Made by a program: the position numbers and the translations under genes
Source: G963667675 sp965197565
Lineage (GTDB): Bacteria > Chloroflexota > Dehalococcoidia > Lucifugimonadales > UBA3495
Reading direction: 5' to 3'
Length of the DNA: 64,000 nt
NCBI GenBank assembly: GCA_965197565.1
Contig: CBDANK010000004.1
Coordinates: 1,364,001-1,428,000, forward strand
Part shown: positions 52,883-61,909 of the stretch, piece after piece
Layout: the number at the start of each line of letters is the position of its first letter
Position numbering within the stretch: the stretch's first letter is position 1
Notes under the pieces: model-generated
Seen by the model: the letters and a program-made list of their open reading frames with translations, nothing else
What the model was told of the DNA's origin: nothing
Databases searched by the model: none

Positions 52883-53250
52883 GGACGAAAGGTTCTTGAT
52901 TTTGTCCAGTTTGTGGTGGGCCAAGCGGAACTGCTAGGGCGTACGTCTCAAGTCCGGGATTCGCTTCATGACTCTGGCGAGCACCCTCGCATAGGCCAGG
53001 GTAATTGGAAGCGAGTCATACAGGGAATCGTTATTCCAGTTCATCTTCGTGAGCCCCAGAATGGCGCGAACACTTTCATCCCACGGGCCATGCCCAGCGT
53101 GCCGGACCAGCTTAAGGGGTCTGGGTGTACCGCGCGAGCCTTTGAAATAAGAACCCTGGCTGCCAATGTTCTTAACGTCCCCATGGGTCCATACTAGTGC
53201 TTCACGGGGTGAGGTCCCGATTGCAGTACCTCTCGAAACGGGGAACCCAG
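52874..53250 (-). pseudogene. C-terminal relic of a prokaryotic Argonaute (Piwi domain)
   Basis: Reading the minus strand from about 53250 gives a continuous frame with the end of a Piwi domain: PVSRGTAIGTSPREALVWTHG, then YFKGSRGTPRPLKLVRHAGHG and ILGLTKMNWNNDSLYDSLPI, TLAYARVLARVMKRIPDL. These resemble the PVLRGT...LLWTSG and LTKxNWN elements of long pAgo proteins. TAG at 52934-52936 interrupts just before QFRLAHHKLDK. Only about 105 codons of what is usually a 600-700-residue protein are left. Confidence 0.7.
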
Positions 53251-53571
53251 CGGCCCTTCCTTTCCTTGCACCGCCTGAGCCCGGATCAATGCGTGAGCAA
53301 GATTGAAAACGGTCGCGTCGAACCTCCCAGCGAAGGCGTCCTTCAACGGATTGCCAAAGAGTTGGCAGGCAACCCGGTTGTTGAATCCGCCATCAGCGAC
53401 GTTGAGCTTACCAGTTGGCCCAACCTGTACAGGTTGCGAAATCTCTTTGAGGTTACTATTTCTGCTTTAATGATAAGGCTGGAACGGCTGAGTGTCCTTT
53501 ACGTTGCTACCGACGGACAGCTTTACCCTTCGTTGCAGGAATACCACGGCCAGACACGACTGGCGCTTTAG
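53197..53571 (+). pseudogene. Remnant of an XRE-ImmA/IrrE regulator
   Basis: The 124-residue frame has a fragment of a XRE helix-turn-helix (SPDQCVSKIENGRVEPPSEGVLQRIAKEL, about residues 28-56), then FEVTISALMIRLERLSVLYV, like the C-terminal helices of the ImmA/IrrE protease. The normal central HExxH metalloprotease region is missing, so a deletion joined the two ends. The N-terminal frame also overlaps the Piwi relic on the opposite strand, which marks a rearrangement joint near 53250. Confidence 0.6.
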
Positions 53572-53623
53572 GAATCCGGCCCTTCAAATGGTGGTCTTAT
53601 GACTGCCCCAAAAGAGGCGAATC

Positions 53624-56600
53624 ATGGAAAACCCGTTTTTTGACCGGCCCATAATCAACTCGCCATACGAATATCCCTCTCAACACTGGGAGTTGGACGA
53701 AGAAGGCCAACCGACTCAACAAATCATAGAAAGCCGGAGAGGGGCCGAATTCGTAACGCCAATTCCCAAGCCCAGGCAGAGGGGAAGGGCAAGGGGCGGA
53801 CAGCAGCAGTTTGTCATCGACGAGGGATTGGGCCTGTCCACCCAGGAGCAGCAGTATGACGTTACGGCGGCGGTGAACGAGATTCGGCGGCATGTTGACC
53901 AGTGGAGAAACATTCCCGGTCCGAACAACTGGGGGGTAACGCCGGAAACGGCCCGGTTGCTTCTGCATTGGCGGCAGTACAACTTCAGTCATTACCGCCC
54001 ATTCTTCTGCCAGGTCGAAGCCGTAGAAACCTTGATATGGCTTACCGAGGTTGCGCCCAGGCTCAGTGCGGCGGACAGGAGGGTCCTGGACCGGCTGGCC
54101 GATGTCAATGAAGAGGCTAACCCGGAATTGCTTCGGATTGCGTTGAAGTTAGCCACCGGCGCCGGTAAGACCACCGTGATGGCCATGATTATTGCTTGGC
54201 AGAGCATCAATGCCGTCCGGCATCCCAACAGCCGGAGGTTCACTCGCGGCTTCCTGGTGGTGACGCCTGGGCTCACCATCAAAGACCGGCTGCGAGTGCT
54301 CCAGCCCAATGACCCGGACAGCTACTACGCCAGCCGGGAGTTGGTCCCCGGCGACATGTTGAAAGACCTGCAACGGGCCAAGATAGTCATCACCAACTAC
54401 CACGCCTTGCGGCAGCGTGAGCGCCTTGAAGTTTCCAGCGGGGGACGCGCGCTGTTGCAGGGACCGGGAAGTCTTCTGGAAACCTTGGAAACCGAAGGCC
54501 AGATGGTCCAGCGGGTCATGTCGAAGCTTATGGGCATAAAGAATGTAATAGTGTTGAACGACGAGGGACATCATTGCTACCGGCGCAAGCCGGGTGATGA
54601 CTACGAAGGCCCGTTGACCAGGGAAGACCGGCAGGAAGCCGACCGGAACAACGAAGAGGCCCGGGTGTGGATTTCCGGCTTGGAAATGGTCAAGCGCAAG
54701 CTGGGCGTACACCAGGTGGTGGACCTGTCGGCCACTCCTTTCTTCCTGCGCGGCTCCGGTTACGCCGAGGGCACCCTGTTCCCTTGGACGGTGAGCGACT
54801 TCTCCCTGATGGACGCCATTGAATGCGGCATCGTCAAGCTTCCCCGGGTCCCGGTGGCCGACAACATCCCCGGCGAACAGGTCCCGGTCTTCCGCAACCT
54901 GTGGGAGCATATTCGCCAGGACATGCCCAGAGCGGGACGGGGCAAAGCCGACAACCTGGACCCACTCAACTTGCCCACTACGTTGCAGACGGCCCTGGAA
55001 GCTCTCTACGGGCACTACAGGACCACTTACGAGCAATGGGAAGCGGACAGGGCGACGGTGCCGCCCTGCTTCATAGTGGTCTGCAACAACACTTCGACCT
55101 CCAAGCTGGTCTATGACTTTATCTCCGGCTTCGAGCGCGAAAACGAAGACGGCTCTACCTCGCTGCAAAACGGGCGGCTGGAACTGTTTCGCAACTTCGA
55201 CGAGTACGGTAACCGCTACTCGATACCCCGCACCCTGCTGATCGACAGCCAACAACTGGAGTCCGGCGACAAGCTCAGCGATGATTTCCGCCGGGCCGCA
55301 GCGGAGCAGATTGAGCGGTTCCGCTGGGAGCGTCAAGAACGTTCCGGCAACCGGGAGGAGTCGGACAGCATCACGGAGCAGGAACTGCTGCGGGAAGTGA
55401 TGAACACCGTCGGCAAAGAGGGGCGGCTGGGCGGGCAAATTCGCTGCGTCGTATCGGTGTCCATGCTCACCGAGGGCTGGGACGCCAACACGGTGACCCA
55501 CGTCTTGGGGGTCCGGGCTTTCGGCACCCAACTGCTGTGCGAACAGGTGGTCGGGCGGGCGCTGCGGCGCCAGTCCTATGACCTGAACGAAGAGAACAGG
55601 TTCAACGTCGAGTACGCCGACGTGCTGGGCATACCCTTTGATTTCACTGCCCGGCCGGTGGTGGTCGGCCCGGGCAAGCCGCGCCAGACGGTACACGTCA
55701 GGGCGATGCACCCGGAGCGGGACCACCTGGAGATGACCTTCCCCCGGGTTTCCGGCTACCGGGAAGACCCTCCCAAGGAAGACCTGGTTGCCAACTTCAA
55801 CGAAGATTCCAAGTTGGACTTGACGCCGGACCTTGTGGGTCCGACGCAGACCAGGAACGAGGGAATCATTGGCGAAGGCGTTGACCTGAACCTGGTCCAC
55901 ACCGGCGACCTTCGCACTTCCAGCCTGGTGCTGCACCTGACCAAGCGGCTGTTGGAGACCAAGTGGCGGGACCCCAACCAGGACATCAAGATGCACCTGT
56001 TCGGCAAGCTGAGGAACGTGGTCAAGCAGTGGCTGGACACCTGCTTGGTCTGCCGGGGCGGGACCTACCCGGCCCAGTTGATGTACCAGTCATTGGCTGA
56101 CATGGCCTGCAACCGCATCACCTCCGCCATCACCAGCAAGCAGGGCGAGCGGTCCATCAAGGCGCTGCTGGACTCTTACAACCCCACCGGCTCGACGCGC
56201 CATGTTAACTTCACCACTTCCAAGACCGGTCTCTGGACCACCGACTCCCGGAAGTGCCACGTCAACCTGGCGGTGCTGGACAGCGATTGGGAAGCCGAGT
56301 TTTGCCGGGCGGTGGAGTCTCACCCCTTGGTGAAAGCCTACGTGAAGAACCACAACCTGGGCTTGGAAGTCCCCTACCTCTACGGCTCGACTCCGCGCAC
56401 TTATATCCCCGACTTCATCGTTCAGGTGGACGACGGTCAAGACGGTCCTCTGAACCTTATCGTGGAAATCAAGGGCTACCGGGGCGAGGACGCCAAGGAA
56501 AAGAAGAACGCGATGGAGGCCTACTGGCTGCCCGGCGTCAACGCTCTGGGCCAGTACGGACGCTGGGCCTTTGCCGAATTTACCGATGTTTACGACATTG

Positions 56601-56794
56601 AGGCCGGCTTGCAGTCGCTCATTGCAGACACATTGCGGCAGCAAAGCGGCTCCGATTCCGAGAGTTACGAAGGACTCAGCTTCAAGGAGATGCTCGTGGC
56701 TGGCCCGTCCTTTGACGACCTCGATCTTACCCGGCCTCCGGACTACGGACGCGATGTTTCATTTCTGTATGACGGTCCCGGCGAGCCCTCTTAG
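53624..56794 (+). CDS. Type III restriction-like helicase/nuclease (Res)
   Basis: The intact 1056-residue protein has superfamily 2 helicase motifs: ATGAGKTTVMAMII (Walker A, about residue 180), LNDEGHHC (DE-H box), VVDLSATPFF (motif III), then motifs V-VI near TEGWDANTVTHVLGVRAFG and QVVGRALRR. A C-terminal PD-(D/E)XK-type nuclease follows: YIPDFIVQVDDG and LIVEIKGYRG (about residues 935-960). It should move along DNA and cut foreign sites guided by the Mod methylase encoded downstream. It has no breaks. Confidence 0.92.
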   Translation: MENPFFDRPIINSPYEYPSQHWELDEEGQPTQQIIESRRGAEFVTPIPKPRQRGRARGGQQQFVIDEGLGLSTQEQQYDVTAAVNEIRRHVDQWRNIPGPNNWGVTPETARLLLHWRQYNFSHYRPFFCQVEAVETLIWLTEVAPRLSAADRRVLDRLADVNEEANPELLRIALKLATGAGKTTVMAMIIAWQSINAVRHPNSRRFTRGFLVVTPGLTIKDRLRVLQPNDPDSYYASRELVPGDMLKDLQRAKIVITNYHALRQRERLEVSSGGRALLQGPGSLLETLETEGQMVQRVMSKLMGIKNVIVLNDEGHHCYRRKPGDDYEGPLTREDRQEADRNNEEARVWISGLEMVKRKLGVHQVVDLSATPFFLRGSGYAEGTLFPWTVSDFSLMDAIECGIVKLPRVPVADNIPGEQVPVFRNLWEHIRQDMPRAGRGKADNLDPLNLPTTLQTALEALYGHYRTTYEQWEADRATVPPCFIVVCNNTSTSKLVYDFISGFERENEDGSTSLQNGRLELFRNFDEYGNRYSIPRTLLIDSQQLESGDKLSDDFRRAAAEQIERFRWERQERSGNREESDSITEQELLREVMNTVGKEGRLGGQIRCVVSVSMLTEGWDANTVTHVLGVRAFGTQLLCEQVVGRALRRQSYDLNEENRFNVEYADVLGIPFDFTARPVVVGPGKPRQTVHVRAMHPERDHLEMTFPRVSGYREDPPKEDLVANFNEDSKLDLTPDLVGPTQTRNEGIIGEGVDLNLVHTGDLRTSSLVLHLTKRLLETKWRDPNQDIKMHLFGKLRNVVKQWLDTCLVCRGGTYPAQLMYQSLADMACNRITSAITSKQGERSIKALLDSYNPTGSTRHVNFTTSKTGLWTTDSRKCHVNLAVLDSDWEAEFCRAVESHPLVKAYVKNHNLGLEVPYLYGSTPRTYIPDFIVQVDDGQDGPLNLIVEIKGYRGEDAKEKKNAMEAYWLPGVNALGQYGRWAFAEFTDVYDIEAGLQSLIADTLRQQSGSDSESYEGLSFKEMLVAGPSFDDLDLTRPPDYGRDVSFLYDGPGEPS

Positions 56795-57048
56795 TGTATT
56801 TGCTCGACACCAGCGTCGTCTCAGAATTGCGCAAACGGGACCGATGCGACGAGAACGTGATGGCTTGGTACACTGGCATTTCGGACGATGACCTGTTTCT
56901 GAGCGTACTGACGCTGGGCGAAATTCGCAAAGGGATCGAGCTAGTTCGAGCACCGAGTTGCTCAATCCCTTCTTGGACCCGCCGGAGGTACGTAAAATGC
57001 CCAGGCCCGGAAGGACCCGCGCCGCCATCGGCAAGTCCATTTGATTGA
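56794..57048 (+). pseudogene. Truncated VapC/FitB-type PIN toxin
   Basis: The first 45 residues match a FitB-type PIN toxin: MYLLDTSVVSELRKRDRCDENV, then DDLFLSVLTLGEIRKGIEL. After that the sequence becomes unrelated (SCSIPSWTRRRYVKCPG), and the usual second half with the last Asp is missing. It starts within the helicase stop. It is probably a dead toxin. Confidence 0.7.
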
Positions 57049-57072
57049 TTCCTAGTGATCGAGGAGGGCGCC

Positions 57073-57387
57073 ATGGACCCGCTGGAAATGAACATAGCTG
57101 CCTACGGCCATATACGGGAACATCTGGAACTACAACATCGGGGTGATTGGGTGGTCTTGCATGACAGGAAGCTTGCCGGTGTCTACAGTTCTTACGAGGA
57201 GGCCCACAGAAAAGCCTTGGGGCAATTCGGTCCCGGCCCATACCTCATTGCAGAAGTAGGCGGGGAATGGATAAACCGGCGTGTGAAAGAGGTGCGGGCC
57301 AAAGCCGCCAAGTGGCTGGCTGACGCAGGCGGCAGCGACCCTGATGCCCAGTACACTCCACGACGTAGAATCGAGCCTCGACAGTGA
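57073..57387 (+). CDS. DUF5678-like protein
   Basis: The 104-residue protein starts at ATG 57073. GDWVVLHDRKLAGVYSSYEEAHRKALGQFGPGPYLIAEV (in pieces, about residues 24-60) fits DUF5678, a small domain of unknown function. The stop overlaps the start of the PIN gene by 4 bases (GTGA). This coupling and position make it a candidate antitoxin, but this is a guess from context. Confidence 0.6.
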   Translation: MDPLEMNIAAYGHIREHLELQHRGDWVVLHDRKLAGVYSSYEEAHRKALGQFGPGPYLIAEVGGEWINRRVKEVRAKAAKWLADAGGSDPDAQYTPRRRIEPRQ

Positions 57388-57758
57388 TTCTTGTAGATAC
57401 CGCCGTCTGGATTGACCACATTAATGCTCCGGTGCCTGAGCTTCTGCACCGACTGAGCGCCGGCGAAGTTCTGACCCATCCGTTGGTCATCGGTGAGATT
57501 GCCTGTGGCACAATTCGGAATAGGGCAGAGGTCTTGGCCCATTTGCAGTCTCTTCCCAGAATTGGGGAAGTAGCCCATGTCAGGGTCATCGAAGAAATTG
57601 AAACGAACCGGTTGATGGGGCGCGGCATCAGCTTCATAGACGCTCACCTGATCGCATCCGTCATACGCGACGGCTCCGCATCACTATGGACGAGAGACCG
57701 GCGGCTGGCGCAAATTTCTGAAGAACTGGGAGTCGCTTATCCCGAACATCTCCAATAG
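57384..57758 (+). CDS. vapC: VapC-type PIN ribonuclease
   Basis: The 124-residue PIN protein starts with VDTAVWIDHINAP (Asp), has VIGEIACGT (Glu), then ISFIDAHLIASVI and LWTRDRRLAQI (two Asp). All four acidic residues needed for RNA cleavage are present, so it may be active. The upstream DUF5678 gene overlaps it by 4 bases and may act as antitoxin. It lies 17 bases before the mod gene. Confidence 0.85.
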   Translation: MILVDTAVWIDHINAPVPELLHRLSAGEVLTHPLVIGEIACGTIRNRAEVLAHLQSLPRIGEVAHVRVIEEIETNRLMGRGISFIDAHLIASVIRDGSASLWTRDRRLAQISEELGVAYPEHLQ

Positions 57759-58083
57759 GCAAGGAGGAAACCAATATGCCCAGAGCAAGACGCAACCGCA
57801 GCGCCGCCGGCAAGTCCCCGGGCAAGTCCGTAGAGACGCTGCGCCACGAGCAGGACACCCGCACCAACATCCCCACGGCGGAGTACCAGCCGCTTATGCG
57901 GAAAGAGGAAGCCTCGCCCATCCGGGCCGCCTACCAGCGGCGCAACCTGGACCTGGACCCTCAACTGGTCTGGCGGGGCAAGGACGAGCAGGACCTGGCC
58001 GACCTAGTGGTGAGCGTGCCGCCCCTCTACATCCAGGAGAAGGTGCACCCGAAAGTCCTCATAGAGGACCTGGTGTCCAGTAG

Positions 58084-58148
58084 CCAGTGGTCAGCGGCCA
58101 GTAAGCGCGGGAATGACCGGTCACCGGACACTGACCACCGGCAACTGG
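58084..58148. repeat. In-frame palindromic repeat in mod, copy 1
   Basis: CAGTGGTCAGCGGCCAGT and, inverted, ACTGACCACCGGCAACTGG surround a short loop. The open frame passes through, encoding SSQWSAASKRGNDRSPDTDH. Homologous Mod proteins would not be expected to have this insertion. It belongs to the same family as the copies at 61054, 61566 and 61910. Confidence 0.75.
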
Positions 58149-58787
58149 ACTTGTTCGCCGACTTCAACGGGCTGCCCGAGGGGGCCGACCGGACGGAGTT
58201 CTACCAGCACGAGGGGTACTGGCAGAACCGCATGATCCTGGGCGACAGCCTGCAGGTGATGGCCTCCCTTTCCGAGCGGGAGGGGTTGCAGGGCAAGGTG
58301 CAGTGCATCTACATCGACCCGCCCTACGGCATCCGGTTCAACTCCAACTTCCAGTGGTCCACCACCAGCCGGGACGTGCGCGACGGCAACCGGGAGCACA
58401 TCACCCGCGAGCCGGAGCAGGTCAAGGCTTTCCGGGACACTTGGCGCGACGGCATCCACTCCTATCTGACCTACCTGCGCGACCGCCTAACCATGGCCCG
58501 CGACCTGCTGGCCGACTCCGGCTCCATCTTTGTACAAATTGGGGACGAGAATGTTCACCGGGTGCGGGCGCTGATGGACGAGGTGTTTGGAGAGGATAAT
58601 TTTGTGTCCTTGCTGACGATTCAAAAGACTAAACCGAAGCCAAGATGAAATGCGCAGATGGTGGGGGTCAAACTACGGAGCCGGGTCATTCTCCAAGTAC
58701 GGATGAGCGGGATGCACCAGCGCAACCCAGCTGTTCATCGTCTCCACTTAAATGTACATCCCACCTTGGCTTTAGTTTAGTAGAGCC

Positions 58788-59423
58788 TCACTGTTGTATT
58801 GATGGGTATAGGGACTTGAGCTTGATGCGGGCGTCCTCGGTTGTGAAGCGCCAGTCCACCTGAATTACGTCCCGGTTCCGTTGGTCCTGCCATGCGCCTG
58901 TTTCCCGTTCCAGGACTTCCTGGCTGGGTATCCGGCGATCCAAGCACTGCCGCGCCAGCACCCCCAGTTCGATCTCGGCCATATTAAGCCAACTCCCGTG
59001 CTTCGGGGTGTAATGTATCTCCAGCCGTTGGGCAATGCGCCGTGCCTCCGCCGGCTCGAAAGCCTGGTATAGGGATGCCGGATGATGGGTGTTCAGGTTG
59101 TCCATCACCAAGACTATCCGCTCCTTGTCGACATAGTCCTCGTCCACCAGTTTCTTGACCACCCGTGCCCAGTCGGCCTTGGTGCGCCGGTCCGTGACCT
59201 CCACCCGCCGCCATCCCTCCAGGGGCGCGAACAGCATGAACAGGTTGCTCACTCCGTTGCGTTGATATTCGTAATCGTATGCCATGGCTGCCCCCGGCCG
59301 CGACGGACGGGGTTGGCGGGTCTCCTGCACCAGTTGCTTGCTGGTCTCGTCCAGACACACCAGCACCTCCCCCTCTCCGTAGGGACGGTGATAGACCTCC
59401 AACACGTCCTCCATGGCGCACAC
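58788..59423 (-). CDS. IS630-family transposase, catalytic DDE part (second frame)
   Basis: The second frame encodes the DDE domain: VLVCLDETSKQLVQETR (first Asp), ERIVLVMDNLNTHHPASLY (DN-N-H, second Asp), and TPKHGSWLNMAEIELGVLARQCL (Glu). It continues in frame upstream to about 59484 with LKPWLKECWCLPPQGSADFV. A -1 shift at the run of seven A (T7 at 59485-59491 on the plus strand) would join it to the first frame. This kind of slippage is known in IS630 relatives, so the transposase may be functional. Confidence 0.8.
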   Translation of the reverse strand: MCAMEDVLEVYHRPYGEGEVLVCLDETSKQLVQETRQPRPSRPGAAMAYDYEYQRNGVSNLFMLFAPLEGWRRVEVTDRRTKADWARVVKKLVDEDYVDKERIVLVMDNLNTHHPASLYQAFEPAEARRIAQRLEIHYTPKHGSWLNMAEIELGVLARQCLDRRIPSQEVLERETGAWQDQRNRDVIQVDWRFTTEDARIKLKSLYPSIQQ

Positions 59424-59464
59424 AAAGTCCGCGCTCCCTTGGGGCGGGAGGCACCAGCATTCTT

Positions 59465-59932
59465 TCAGCCAAGGCTTGAGTTCGTTTTTTTCAGAGTCCG
59501 GCGCACCGTCTCTGTGCTGATGCTATCCACTATCTCCTGCGCCACCAATCCATCGGCCAGCATTTGCAGCGTCCAACTGACCCGTCCCTCCGGCGGTTGA
59601 GAGCAGGCCAAGGCTACCAGGTGGGCCTCACCCTGACCATCCAGCTTTTTCTTGCGGCGCTTTAGCTGCTGTTTGCGTCCCAGGGCTGCCTCCAGGCCCT
59701 CCTCCACGCACCGGCGGCGCACCCGTTCCACCGTGGCGCTGCCCACCTTCAGGACCCAGGCTATATCCTCGTCCCTCATTGCGCCATCAACCTGGTTCTC
59801 ATCGCTAAGCAGCAGAATGCGGGCGTGAGTCTGCTTGTAAGCCGCCGCCCAACCCTTGGACACCAATCCCTTCGGTTCCTCCTGTTCCTCCTCCGTAAGT
59901 CCCACTCGGTATTTCTTCATCATCACATCCAT
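59465..59932 (-). CDS. IS630-family transposase, DNA-binding part (first frame)
   Basis: This frame holds the helix-turn-helix half: KKYRVGLTEEEQEEPKGLVSKGWAAAYKQTHARILLLSDE (in pieces), VLKVGSATVERVRRRCVEEGLEAALGRK and VDSISTETVRRTLKKTNSSLG. It ends by running into a stop soon after the A7 run; a -1 shift there continues into the DDE frame. The start was taken at the ATG at 59932; the frame is open to 59980. Confidence 0.75.
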   Translation of the reverse strand: MDVMMKKYRVGLTEEEQEEPKGLVSKGWAAAYKQTHARILLLSDENQVDGAMRDEDIAWVLKVGSATVERVRRRCVEEGLEAALGRKQQLKRRKKKLDGQGEAHLVALACSQPPEGRVSWTLQMLADGLVAQEIVDSISTETVRRTLKKTNSSLG

Positions 59933-61053
59933 CCCCGCTTCCCGATTTTCTTTTTTGACTGCTAACCCATCATATCTCACCAGCCATCATTTCAATGATG
60001 GTCAGCTACTAAACTAAAGCCAAGGTGAAATGTACATATCGCTAGACCGCACTGTCAGTGGCGACCCAGTAGGGGCCCAAAGGTGAAATGAGGAGCTGCG
60101 GAGTCCTTTTGGTTGTCTTCAAGACCCCGAAATGCACATCCCACCTTGGTATTGGTTTAGTAGCCAAACAGACAAGAACCTTTCGTCAGTCTCTGATTAC
60201 CTGCTTTGGTTCGCGAAGAACGAAGTATCTCTCAAGTTTAGGAGACCGTTTTTAGAAAAAGGAACTGACTTTACCGCTGGAGGTCAATACTCTCGGCTGC
60301 AACTGACAGACCTCAGCCGAACCTCTATGACAACCGAACAACGCTCAAACAGGTCAAATCTTCCATCTGAAGCCAAGATATATCGCCACGATACTTTAAC
60401 GTCTCAAAGCGGAGGTCAAACGACCGGGTTTGAATTCTTCGACCAGGGCCGTACTTTTCACCCTGGTAGAGGTTTTTGGAAGACCAACTTCACTGGATTA
60501 GCTCGTCTTTCACGTTCTATGCGGTTAGGACACGCTAGGAATAGCTTGAGCTATATCAGATTCATTGATGATTTTCCTGTTACGCCGGTGGGAAACCTCT
60601 GGACAGACACCTTGACCGGCTCTTTCACCGAAGACAAGATTTACGTTGTTCAGACCGCGCAAAAGATCATCCAGCGCTGCATCCTGATGACAACCGACCC
60701 CGGTGACCTGGTGCTGGACCCCACCTGTGGCTCCGGCACCACCGCCTACGTGGCCGAGCAGTGGGGGCGGCGGTGGATTACCATCGACACCTCCCGCGTC
60801 GCTTTGGCCTTGGCCCGCGCCCGCATCATGGGCGCCCGCTACCCCTACTACCTGCTGGCCGACAGCCGGGACGGGCAGGTGAAGGAAGTCGAACTCTCCC
60901 GCCGCGCCCCGTCGGAAATGCCCACCTACGGCAACCTCCGGCAGGGGTTCGTCTACGATCGGGTGCCCCACATCACCCTGCGGGCCATCGCCAACAACGC
61001 CGAGATCGACGTCATCTGGGAGAAGTACGAGGAGGAGTTGGCGCCGGTCAGAC

Positions 61054-61155
61054 GCCAGTTGTCAGTGGCTAGTGGACAGTACAGTGACCAGGCGCCAGTG
61101 GCTAGTGGGCAGGAGGCGGAGGGCTGGTCACTAGCCACTGACCACCGGCCACTGG
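61054..61155. repeat. In-frame palindromic repeat in mod, copy 2
   Basis: Left arm TTGTCAGTGGCTAGTGGACAG and right arm TGGTCACTAGCCACTGACC are inverted copies with about 40 bases between. The reading frame crosses it as LSVASGQYSDQAPVASGQ and SLATDHRPLEEWE. The arms are similar to copy 1, copy 3 and the flanks of the four-helix gene. Confidence 0.8.
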
Positions 61156-61565
61156 AGGAGTGGGAGATACCGCGAGAGCGTCCCGGCGACTGGCCACCGA
61201 CCACCGAACACTGGCTCACTGACTACTGGACCCGGCGCGTCGCCCGCCAGAAAGAGATCGACGCCTCCATCGCTGCCAAGGCCGACTACGAGTACCTGTA
61301 CGACAAGCCCTACGAGGACCGGAGCAAGGTCCGCGTCGCCGGCCCATTCACTGTGGAGAGCATCTCGCCCCACCGGGTATTGGGAGTGGACGAGAACGGC
61401 GACGTTATCGACGGTATCGCCGAACCCAAGAACGGCTACGAAACCGGCTACGACTTCGGCCAAATCATCCTGGAAAACCTGAAACGCTCCGGCGTCCAGC
61501 AGGCCCACAAGGAGGACCGGATAACCTTCACCTCCCTGACCCCTTGGCCGGGGCGGTTCGTCTGC

Positions 61566-61653
61566 GCCAGTGGTCAGTATTCAGTGATCAGTGGTCAGTC
61601 GCTGGAGGGGCCCGGGGAGGAACTGAACACTGACCACCAACCACTGGTCACTG
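61566..61653. repeat. In-frame palindromic repeat in mod, copy 3
   Basis: Left arm CAGTGGTCAGTATTCAGTGA and right arm ACTGACCACCAACCACTGGT are inverted copies with about 22 bases between. The frame runs through as ASGQYSVISGQSLEGPGEEL and NTDHQPLVTAG. Confidence 0.8.
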
Positions 61654-61909
61654 CCGGAATTTTCATCGGCCCGGAGTTTGGCACGGTGTCCCGGCCCGAC
61701 TTGGTGGAGGCGGCACGGGAGGCGGCCGAGTGCGGGTTCGACGTGCTGATAGCCTGCGCCTTTAACTACGACGCCCACACGACGGAGTTTGAGAGCCTGG
61801 GCCGCATCCCGGTGCTGAAGGCCCGGATGAACGCCGACCTGCACATGGCTGGCGAGCTGAAGAACACCGGCAACGGCAACCTGTTCGTCATCTTCGGGGA
61901 ACCGGATAT

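Larger units (their letters stand above)
58632..60159 (-). mobile_element. IS630-type insertion sequence, 1528 bp, flanked by TA
   Basis: Two-frame IS630 transposase genes lie within outer ends that are weak inverted repeats (about 21 of 29 bases: ACTAAACC...CCAAG...GCA). TA at 58630-58631 and 60158-60159 is the target duplication; TA is the known IS630 target. Removing one TA and the insert leaves mod in frame. Better-matched inner copies of the end (TGTACAT..CACCTTGGCTTTAGTT) lie 148 bp in from both sides, so each arm looks like a small element by itself. Confidence 0.8.

Noticed and set aside
52913..53197. A 94-codon plus-strand open frame
   Set aside because: It is the antisense reading of the Argonaute relic, which has far clearer protein similarity on the minus strand.
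61054..61653. The CAGTGG repeats as a CRISPR array
   Set aside because: Repeats are inverted, unevenly spaced, translated in frame and not accompanied by cas genes.
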